Shown piece after piece: positions 56,806 through 64,000 of a DNA stretch of 64,000 bases. Source of the stretch: Planctomycetota bacterium (GTDB taxonomy: Bacteria > Planctomycetota > Planctomycetia > Pirellulales > UBA1268). Position 1 is the first letter of the stretch; each line of letters opens with the position of its first letter. Location: NCBI GenBank assembly GCA_016872555.1, contig VGZO01000016.1:1-64000 (forward strand), read 5' to 3'. The notes below the pieces were generated by a model. The model did not search any database. It saw only the letters and a program-made list of their open reading frames with translations, and was not told where the DNA came from. A program made the translations under genes and the position numbers.

Positions 56806-57378
56806 TCAGCTTCCCGCTTTCCGTCCCTTGACCCGCGGAGCGGGCTGGGCCGCCGGCGCGGCGCCGACGAGCTCCAGGATCGCCCTCGGGCCGGCGTCAC
56901 CGAGGCGCGGCGTCGCCAGCTTGAGGATCCGGGTGTAGCCACCGGGCCGATCGACGTACCGCGGCGCCACCTTCTCGAACACGATCCGCGCCGCCTGCTT
57001 GTCGCCGAGCAGCTGCACGACACGGCGGCGGGCGGTGACTATCGGGGCCGATGCCTGCGCCCATTGCCGCCAGCGGTCACTGCCACGCCACTGCTTCCAT
57101 TCGGCCGAGTCACGCGAGGCGGTCGAGGCCAACTCCCCGGCCCGGCGGGAGTGCACCAAGCCCCGCTTGGCGATCGTGATGCAGCGTTCGACGAGCGGCC
57201 GCACCTCCTTCGCCTTGGCGACGGTGGTCACGATCCGCCCGGCGACCTTCGGCGCGCCCGTCTCGTCGGGCTCACAGGCCCGCTCGGTGAGGAACAGGGC
57301 GGACGCGAGATTCCTCAGGAGCGCCCGCTGGTGAGCGGGGCTGCGGCCGAGCACCCGGCCTTTGCGACGATGACGCAT
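56806..57378 (-). CDS. rplQ: 50S ribosomal protein L17
   Basis: The 190-residue protein has the L17 core [30 protein letters not shown], then [23 protein letters not shown] and the terminal block [24 protein letters not shown]. It is longer than E. coli L17 (127) because of an insertion of about 45 Arg/Trp-rich residues in the middle and a basic C-terminal tail. ATG 57378 is the first conserved Met. It follows rpoA by 91 bp, the standard order. Confidence 0.95.
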   Translation of the reverse strand: MRHRRKGRVLGRSPAHQRALLRNLASALFLTERACEPDETGAPKVAGRIVTTVAKAKEVRPLVERCITIAKRGLVHSRRAGELASTASRDSAEWKQWRGSDRWRQWAQASAPIVTARRRVVQLLGDKQAARIVFEKVAPRYVDRPGGYTRILKLATPRLGDAGPRAILELVGAAPAAQPAPRVKGRKAGS

Positions 57379-57469
57379 GGAGACACTCCGGACAATCAGA
57401 ATCTGAACGACATCGATCTCAACCGCGAGCGGGAGCCACCCCGCGCGGGAGGCCGGACACGGCCGCTGT

Positions 57470-58447
57470 TCACACCTCGGCCGCCATCCCCAACCGCAAC
57501 CCCACCTCGGCGAGTTTCTCCTCGATCTCCTGGAGGGTGGTCTCACCGAAGTTCCGCACCTCGAGCAGATCCTCGCGCGTCTTCGAGACGAGGTCCCGGA
57601 GGGTCGTGATCCCCTCCGTCTCGAGGCAATTACTCGCCCGCAGCGACAGCTTGAGGTCCGCGACGAGCATCCCCAGACGGCTCTCCAGCGGGGCTTCGAT
57701 GGCCAACACCCCGGCCGCGGCCGGGGCGGTGACTGCCGGCCCGGGGCGCGAATAGCCGACGAACGGATTGAGGTGCTTGCGGAGGATCTTCGCGGCCTCG
57801 ACCAGCGCCATCTCCGGCGTCACCGTTCCGTTGGTCCAGATCTCGATTGCCAGCTTGTCATAGTTGGTTTTCTGGCCGACCCGGGTCTCCTCGACCTCGT
57901 AGCGCACGCGCGTCACCGGGCTGAACACGGCATCCACGGGAATGATCCCGATTTCCTGGGCTTCCGGGCTGTGTTCGCTCGCCGGAACGTATCCACGGCC
58001 GTTTTCCACGACCATCTCGAGTTCGAACGGCACGTCGTCCGTGAGGGTCGCGAGGACGAGGTCCTTGCTGATCACCTCGACTGCCTCGTCGGTCTGGATG
58101 TCGGCGCCGGTGACGGGCCCCCGAGTCTGCTTCTCGACGCGGATCACACGGGTCGAATCGCTGTGGTTCTTGACGACGAGGCTCTTCACCGCCAGGACGA
58201 TGTCGGTGACGTCCTCGAGCACCCCCTTGAGCGTGGTGAACTCATGGAGCGCGTTACCGACCTTGATCTGGGTGACGGCGCTGCCTTCGAGGCTCGACAG
58301 CAGCACACGCCGGATGGCGTTGCCGACGGTGGTCCCGAACCCACGCTCGAACGGCTCGGCGACGAACCGACCGTAGGTGGGCGACAGCGTCTTGGCATCG
58401 ACGACCACCGCCCCCGGCAACTCGAGACCGCGCCAACGGATATGCAT
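57470..58447 (-). CDS. rpoA: RNA polymerase alpha subunit
   Basis: The 325-residue subunit has the N-terminal dimerisation domain ([24 protein letters not shown]) and the C-terminal domain ([34 protein letters not shown]) that contacts upstream DNA. Both are complete. ATG 58447 follows AGAAGGG. A GGCCTG/CAGGCC hairpin lies 24-38 nt upstream (58471-58485). It follows rpsD by 161 bp. Confidence 0.97.
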   Translation of the reverse strand: MHIRWRGLELPGAVVVDAKTLSPTYGRFVAEPFERGFGTTVGNAIRRVLLSSLEGSAVTQIKVGNALHEFTTLKGVLEDVTDIVLAVKSLVVKNHSDSTRVIRVEKQTRGPVTGADIQTDEAVEVISKDLVLATLTDDVPFELEMVVENGRGYVPASEHSPEAQEIGIIPVDAVFSPVTRVRYEVEETRVGQKTNYDKLAIEIWTNGTVTPEMALVEAAKILRKHLNPFVGYSRPGPAVTAPAAAGVLAIEAPLESRLGMLVADLKLSLRASNCLETEGITTLRDLVSKTREDLLEVRNFGETTLQEIEEKLAEVGLRLGMAAEV

Positions 58448-58608
58448 GGTTTCGCCCTTCTCTGTACCGCGGCCTGCCACAGGCCCCGGCTCCTGTTTCG
58501 TTGTTCAGCGATTCCGCGACGCCCGTCCGGAACCGCACGTGCCGCGCTGCCGCCCCACCCCGACCGCCACCACCGGATGGCGATCCGTCGCGCGGCTCAC
58601 CGCCACCG

Positions 58609-59235
58609 TCACTTCGAACACAACTCGATGATCAGGTTCGCCTGGACCGGGATCGACACGTCGTCGGAACCGGGAAGCCGATCGACCCGCCCCTCGGGAA
58701 CGCCCGCTTCCAGGCGCGAGAGGAAGTCGGGGACGTCGCGGTGCATCGACGACATCGCCGCGTGCACCAGCTGCAGGCTCTTGGCCCGGTTCTTGACCCG
58801 GACGATGTCGCCCGCCCTGACGAGATAACTCGGGACATCGACCCGCCGGCCATTGATCGTGACATGCCCGTGGAGCACGAACTGGCGGGCGGCGGACCGC
58901 GACGTGGCGAAGCCGAGGCGGTGGACGACGTTGTCGAGCCTGCGCTCGAGCAGCGACATCAGCACCTCACCGGTGTTGCCCTTGCCGCGCTCGGCGCGGG
59001 CGAAGTACGCCCGGAACTGGCGCTCGAGCACGCCGTAGTAGTGCTTCACCTTCTGCTTCTCACGGAGATGGATCCCGTACTCGGTCGGTTTGCCACGGCG
59101 CTTCTGCACCATCCCCGGAGGCGAGGAACGGCGTTCGAAGGCGCACTTCGAGGTGTCGCAGCGCGTGCCCTTGAGGAACAGTTTCAGGCCGTCACGGCGG
59201 CACAGGCGGCACACAGGCCCGGTGATTCTTCCCAT
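58609..59235 (-). CDS. rpsD: 30S ribosomal protein S4
   Basis: A 208-residue primary assembly protein that binds the 5' domain of 16S rRNA. It keeps the zinc form at the N-terminus: CRLC near residue 10, then two more Cys in GTRCDTSKC. The S4 RNA-binding domain with RRLDNVVHRLGFATSRSAARQFVLHGHVTINGRRVDVPSY is present. S4 also represses the alpha operon in many bacteria. Start ATG 59235 follows a hairpin by about 75 nt. Confidence 0.97.
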   Translation of the reverse strand: MGRITGPVCRLCRRDGLKLFLKGTRCDTSKCAFERRSSPPGMVQKRRGKPTEYGIHLREKQKVKHYYGVLERQFRAYFARAERGKGNTGEVLMSLLERRLDNVVHRLGFATSRSAARQFVLHGHVTINGRRVDVPSYLVRAGDIVRVKNRAKSLQLVHAAMSSMHRDVPDFLSRLEAGVPEGRVDRLPGSDDVSIPVQANLIIELCSK

Positions 59236-59308
59236 GGTTGTTCGCGAGGGGGAAAAGGTTCGGAGCGGGGTTGCGTTTGGATCGTGGAGTCGTGGAGTCG
59301 AAAGATCA

Positions 59309-59328
59309 CCCGGGCGAAGCCGCCCGGG
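59309..59328 (-). promoter_or_regulatory. 8-bp hairpin with GCTT loop between rpsK and rpsD
   Basis: CCCGGGCG and CGCCCGGG form a perfect eight-pair stem with a four-base loop, 74 nt before the rpsD start. Two direct copies of CGTGGAGT (59283-59298, + strand) lie between it and rpsD. There is no T-run. It might be an S4-binding or processing site. Confidence 0.5.
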
Positions 59329-59397
59329 GCACGGCGGCCGTCGCCCCGGAAAGCCGATGGCCGCGGCAGCGCCGGGCGTCGGCCACGGAGACGGAAA

Positions 59398-59775
59398 TCA
59401 CACTCTCCGCTTCTTCGGGGGTCGGCACCCGTTGTGCGGCAGCGGGGTGATGTCCTCGATGGATTTCACATTCATGCCGGCGGCCTGGAGCGCGGTGATC
59501 GCGCTTTCCCGACCGCTGCCCGGGCCACGGACACGGACTTCGAGGTCCTTGACACCGAACTTGGCCGCCTTTTCAGCCGCCTGCTGGGCGGCGCACTGGC
59601 CAGCGAACGGGGTCCCCTTGCGGCTTCCCTTGAAGCCGCAGGTCCCACCGCTGGCCCAACACAGCGTGTCCCCTTTGGTGTCGGTGATGGTGACCGTGGT
59701 GTTGTTGAAGCTCGCCGTGATGTAGGCGATCCCAGCCGACACGCTCTTCTTCTTGGCTTTTGCAACCTTCGACAT
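59398..59775 (-). CDS. rpsK: 30S ribosomal protein S11
   Basis: The 125-residue protein has the family core [56 protein letters not shown] and the C-terminal [18 protein letters not shown]. It binds the platform of 16S rRNA. The gene stands 57 bp after rpsM and 162 bp before rpsD in the alpha operon. Confidence 0.97.
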   Translation of the reverse strand: MSKVAKAKKKSVSAGIAYITASFNNTTVTITDTKGDTLCWASGGTCGFKGSRKGTPFAGQCAAQQAAEKAAKFGVKDLEVRVRGPGSGRESAITALQAAGMNVKSIEDITPLPHNGCRPPKKRRV

Positions 59776-59832
59776 CGTTCCTGCCTTGGTTCCTGCCTTG
59801 GCTGTTTCGATCCGCCGCCCGGAGCGAGCGGA

Positions 59833-60216
59833 TTACTTGAGGTCCTTGACGCCCTTCTTCCCGGCGACCGTCTTCTTCGGGCCCTTGCGCGTCCGGGCGT
59901 TGGTCCTCGTGCGCTGGCCACGGACCGGAAGACCACGGCGGTGGCGAAGGCCGCGGTAGCTCCCGATGTCCTTCAGCCGGGAGATGTTTTGGGCGACCTG
60001 ACGGCGGAGTTGCCCCTCGACGACGTAGTCCTTGTCGAGCAATGCGGCCAGACGGGCCAGCTCGTCCTCGTGTAGCGAGCGGGCGATTCCCTCGGGATCG
60101 ACCCCTGCCTTGTGGCACAGCTCCCGGGCCACCCGCGGACCGACGCCGTACAGGTATTGGAGGGAGTAGATCGTCCGCTTCTCGGACGGGATATCGACGC
60201 CGAGCAATCTGGGCAT
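59833..60216 (-). CDS. rpsM: 30S ribosomal protein S13
   Basis: The 127-residue protein has MPRLLGVDIPSEKRTIYSLQYLYGVGPRVARELC, the helix-two-turn-helix part and the basic tail RHRRGLPVRGQRTRTNARTRKG. It contacts 16S rRNA and the P-site tRNA at the head of the 30S. It follows rpmJ by 84 bp. No mutation is apparent. Confidence 0.97.
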   Translation of the reverse strand: MPRLLGVDIPSEKRTIYSLQYLYGVGPRVARELCHKAGVDPEGIARSLHEDELARLAALLDKDYVVEGQLRRQVAQNISRLKDIGSYRGLRHRRGLPVRGQRTRTNARTRKGPKKTVAGKKGVKDLK

Positions 60217-60300
60217 GGGAGTTCGGAGTCCAGCAACGGGGGGGAAAACGACCGGGGAGGAGCGGACACAGACCGAGACGATCGCGCCAGGCGCGGCCGG

Positions 60301-60414
60301 TCACCCCTGCCGCTGCTTGTGACGGGGGTCGGCACAGACGACGAACACCACGCCTCGGCGGCGGACGACTTTGCATTTCTCACAGACGCGACGAACGCTG
60401 GCTCGCACTTTCAT
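60301..60414 (-). CDS. rpmJ: 50S ribosomal protein L36
   Basis: The 37-residue protein [15 protein letters not shown]... has the zinc-binding CEKC, a later Cys and the DPRHKQRQG tail, so it is the zinc (C+) form. ATG 60414 follows GAGGA at eight nt. The upstream frame is open to 60798 but that translation looks non-coding. infA, normally between map and rpmJ, is absent. Confidence 0.95.
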   Translation of the reverse strand: MKVRASVRRVCEKCKVVRRRGVVFVVCADPRHKQRQG

Positions 60415-60941
60415 GACACGATTCCTCGCTCTCGTGGTCGGACGGCATTTCCGGCGATGGTCGGCCGGTTCGGTCGACGTCGATCGATCGTCGGCCCCGA
60501 CACCTTCGGCATCACCGTCGTGATCGACCGGCACGTCACCGATCGAAGCGCCGTAGCGCGCCGGGGTTGGTATCGACGCGGCGGCGGCGTGCCGTGCGTC
60601 CACCACCGCCGACCCTTCCAGGTCGAGCGGGCGGCCGGTCGATCTGGCCGCAGCTCCGATTCGCCCGTCCGAACCCGACCGATCGCCGACCCCCAATGTG
60701 GGGCACATGCCCGGGAATGGAGAAAAGGCGGACCGAGTCGGGTCACGGAGTATAGGGTGCGGAAGGCTGCCCTCACAAGTGGCACGGCATCGGGCCACGA
60801 ATCACGTCAACCACCGGACGAAAACCCCCCATCGGGAGGATCGTCGCGTCCCCGATCGGGATCACGGCCGGCCGCAACGTTCGGTCGCACCCCGACCACG
60901 GCCCGTTTCCGGGAGCGCGACGCCACGACGGCCAGGACGGG
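60415..60941. other. 527-bp gap between map and rpmJ, holding the rpmJ promoter
   Basis: No gene is recognised here, including infA in any of the six frames read. The minus-strand promoter at 60749-60778 implies a leader of about 328 nt. The leader is GC-rich, and I saw no terminator in it. Confidence 0.6.
60749..60778 (-). promoter_or_regulatory. Promoter of the rpmJ-rpsM-rpsK-rpsD-rpoA-rplQ transcript
   Basis: TTGTGA (60778-60773) and TATACT (60754-60749) on the minus strand are separated by 18 bp. The -10 has the recurring C-TATACT form, and start would be near 60742. Confidence 0.55.
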
Positions 60942-61742
60942 TCACCCGACCGGTTCGATCACCTCGCCAGGGGCCGGCGCCGCCGTGAGCACCACCGGCC
61001 CCTGCTCACTGATCGCGATCGTGTGCTCGAAGTGGGCGCTGGGCATGCCATCGACGGTGCTCTGCGTCCAGTGGTCAGACATCACGCGGACCTTCTTCGT
61101 GCCCATGTTGACCATCGGCTCGACGGCGATGACCAGCCCGGGAACGAGCTCGAAGTCGTGGTTCCGGCGAAACGCCGGGGTGCAAAAATTCGGGACCTGG
61201 GGATCCTCGTGCATCTTGCGCCCGATCCCGTGCCCGACGAAGTTCTCGACGACGCTGAACCCATGGTCGCGGACGTAGCGCGCCATCTCCGTCGCCACGT
61301 CGCTCCAGCGGCTCCGCCGCCCCATCAACTGGATCGCCAGGGCGAGCACACCGGAGGTGCAGTCGAGGAGCCCCTTGGTGCGCGGCTCGACCGCTCCGAC
61401 GGGATGCGTCATCGCCGAGTCGCCACACCATCCGGCAAGGCTGCAGCCGGTGTCGATGCTGACGATGTCGCCGTTCACCAGGACGCGTGGTCCCGGAATG
61501 CCGTGCACCACCTCGTCGTTGACGGAGATGCAACAGACCGCCGGAAACGGCACCTTGCCCGGGACACCCTTGAACAGCGGGAGGGCACCGTGCCGGGTGA
61601 AAAACTCCTCGACGGCGAGATCGATGTCACCGGTGGTCACGCCCGGCCGGACCATCGAGGCTGCCAGTTGATGCGCGCCCCAAACCACCAAACCCGTTCG
61701 CCGCATCGCGGCGATCTCTCGGGTGGAGCGAAGATTCACCAC
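60942..61742 (-). CDS. map: Methionine aminopeptidase, type I
   Basis: A 266-residue metalloenzyme that removes the initiator Met. The metal ligands appear in order: SIDTGC, GDSAMT, GHGIG, AVEPM and FEHT, and the substrate His in [11 protein letters not shown]. No zinc-finger extension is present. The first codons are GTG GTG; 61742 is taken. It stands 81 bp after adk and has its own TATACT box at 61788-61793. Confidence 0.95.
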   Translation of the reverse strand: MVNLRSTREIAAMRRTGLVVWGAHQLAASMVRPGVTTGDIDLAVEEFFTRHGALPLFKGVPGKVPFPAVCCISVNDEVVHGIPGPRVLVNGDIVSIDTGCSLAGWCGDSAMTHPVGAVEPRTKGLLDCTSGVLALAIQLMGRRSRWSDVATEMARYVRDHGFSVVENFVGHGIGRKMHEDPQVPNFCTPAFRRNHDFELVPGLVIAVEPMVNMGTKKVRVMSDHWTQSTVDGMPSAHFEHTIAISEQGPVVLTAAPAPGEVIEPVG

Positions 61743-61787
61743 GGGTGGGTACCGATCGGGGGAGACGGGACGGGCGATCGTCGCGGG

Positions 61788-61793
61788 AGTATA
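61788..61793 (-). promoter_or_regulatory. -10 element TATACT of map
   Basis: GGCTATACT on the minus strand lies 46 nt before the map start, in the adk-map gap. No -35 is seen. Confidence 0.5.
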
Positions 61794-61823
61794 GCCTGCC
61801 GACAGGATGGCGCTTCGGCCGAC

Positions 61824-62399
61824 TCAGCCCCGCGTCGAGGACTGACGGAATGGGGAAATCGAGGCCGTGACCCGGTCGAAGATCTCCTCCGCGCTGCCGA
61901 GACCGTCGACGGTGACGAGTTTCCCCTGCCGGCCATAGTAGGCCAGAAGGGGAGCTGTCTGCAGTTCGAAACTGACGATCCTCCGCGAGAAGACCTGCGG
62001 ATCGTCGTCGGAACGCCCGCGGGCGAGCATCCGCCGGACGAGCTCGTCGCGCGGCACGGCCAGCTCGATCACGCAGTCGATGGCGATCGCCCGGCGTTCG
62101 AGCAATTCGTCGAGGGTCGCTGCCTGGGTGAGCGTCCGCGGAAATCCGTCGAGGAGGAATCCGGTCCGGCAGTCGGCCGATTCCAGCCGCCGCGTCACCA
62201 TCCCGAGGATGATCGGGTCGGGGACGAGTTGGCCCTGCTCCATGTAGCGGGCCGCCTCGACCCCCTCGACCGTCCCGGCCCGCACGGCATGGCGGAGCAT
62301 CTCCCCGGTCGACAGATGGGGCACGCGGAGCTGGGCGGTCAGCCTCGCACACTGCGTGCCTTTTCCGGCACCGGGAGGTCCGATGAGGATGATCCGCAT
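61824..62399 (-). CDS. adk: Adenylate kinase
   Basis: The 191-residue enzyme exchanges phosphate between AMP and ATP. The P-loop GPPGAGKGTQ is at residues 8-17; STGEMLRHAVRAGT, FLLDGFPRTLTQA and the short ARGRSDDDPQVF lid follow. The short form lacks the long zinc lid. It is followed by map and preceded by secY at 34 bp. Confidence 0.96.
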   Translation of the reverse strand: MRIILIGPPGAGKGTQCARLTAQLRVPHLSTGEMLRHAVRAGTVEGVEAARYMEQGQLVPDPIILGMVTRRLESADCRTGFLLDGFPRTLTQAATLDELLERRAIAIDCVIELAVPRDELVRRMLARGRSDDDPQVFSRRIVSFELQTAPLLAYYGRQGKLVTVDGLGSAEEIFDRVTASISPFRQSSTRG

Positions 62400-62433
62400 T
62401 GGCGCGTCCGCGAGCCGGGTTCGGCGCCCCGGG

Positions 62434-63795
<1,362 letters not shown>

Positions 63796-63895
63796 GGGCG
63801 CCTCGGGCGGTCAGGAGACTGGTGACGGGGGCGGGCCGGTGCCAGGCAGAATCAGGGTGCCTTCCCGACCCCGCCCGCGGCCGCCCACCTTACGT

Positions 63896-64000
63896 TCAAG
63901 TGGCCGGTTTCCGCGAGCCCCGGGACGCTGCCCCCCCTTTGGCGCCGCGCCCCCCTTTGGATCCCGCCTTGTTCTTCACCACCGGTGTCGGACCAGGCAG
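63896..64000 (-). CDS. rplO: 50S ribosomal protein L15, C-terminal end (partial)
   Basis: The window edge cuts the gene; 34 residues remain, reading LPGPTPVVKNKAG then a Lys/Gly/Arg-rich tail ending RKPAT at a TGA (63896-63898). The LPGPTPVVKN stretch fits the end of planctomycete L15, and the place directly before secY is the usual one. The identification rests on position as much as on this short sequence. Confidence 0.7.
   Translation of the reverse strand: MPGPTPVVKNKAGSKGGRGAKGGAASRGSRKPAT

Noticed and set aside
60415-60798. Upstream extension of rpmJ to a 165-residue protein
   Set aside because: L36 is a 37-residue protein with a good ribosome site at its own ATG; the upstream frame has no recognisable domain.
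60415-60941. A hidden infA in the map-rpmJ gap
   Set aside because: None of the translations shows the S1-like fold of IF-1.

Overview
The window reads as a chromosomal segment of a GC-rich planctomycete, probably Pirellulales-like (GC content was not computed). The evidence is the paired DUF1549/DUF1553 and DUF1501 genes, a TIGR03009-type exported protein, a Minf_1886-family protein, a divergent DnaA, a fused SecD-SecF, and many exported proteins of unknown role. Almost everything is housekeeping. I saw no rRNA, tRNA, CRISPR array, transposase, integrase or phage gene.

Layout. 1-4.8 kb: tail of an SDR epimerase, a tail-specific S41 protease, a duplicated CbiX-type chelatase, and a divergent FHA-GAF-Fis regulator. 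4.8-12 kb: a TetA-like MFS pump, then xseA-xseB-ispA-dxs-nadK (exonuclease VII, isoprenoid and NADP supply), then an exported protein. 13-15 kb: a structured leader followed by an overlapping rbfA-like/rtcB pair. 15-18.7 kb, minus strand: dapF and a DUF374 acyltransferase, then dnaA with its own strong promoter behind an intrinsic terminator. 18.7-29 kb: a 1045-residue AsmA-like protein, an MFS transporter, tilS, a lipoprotein, a VWA protein and a hydrolase-fold protein. 29-36 kb, minus strand: ugd, then tgt-yajC-secDF-LysM. 36-43.7 kb: gyrA, divergent from two overlapping GT39 glycosyltransferases and a polyprenyl-phosphate GT2. 43.7-53.4 kb: a glutathione-peroxidase-like protein, ATP-dependent PEP carboxykinase, small unknown proteins, a D-2-hydroxyacid dehydrogenase, SpeA and a MATE pump. 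53.5-64 kb, minus strand: the end of the spc operon and the alpha operon (rplO', secY, adk, map, rpmJ, rpsM, rpsK, rpsD, rpoA, rplQ), followed by the DUF1549/DUF1501 pair. infA is missing from its usual place between map and rpmJ.

Genes that plausibly work together: ispA and dxs in isoprenoid supply; GT2 and the two GT39 enzymes in polyprenyl-phosphate-sugar transfer; tgt-yajC-secDF-LysM as a secretion operon; rbfA-rtcB, translationally coupled by an ATGA overlap. A GCTATACT-like -10 element recurs upstream of at least nine genes, usually 45-65 nt before the start codon, and it helped choose starts for xseA and the FHA regulator. The least ordinary places are the rbfA-rtcB locus with its leader, the dnaA control region with a DnaA that has changed box-contact residues, and a G9 tract directly in front of the chelatase start codon.
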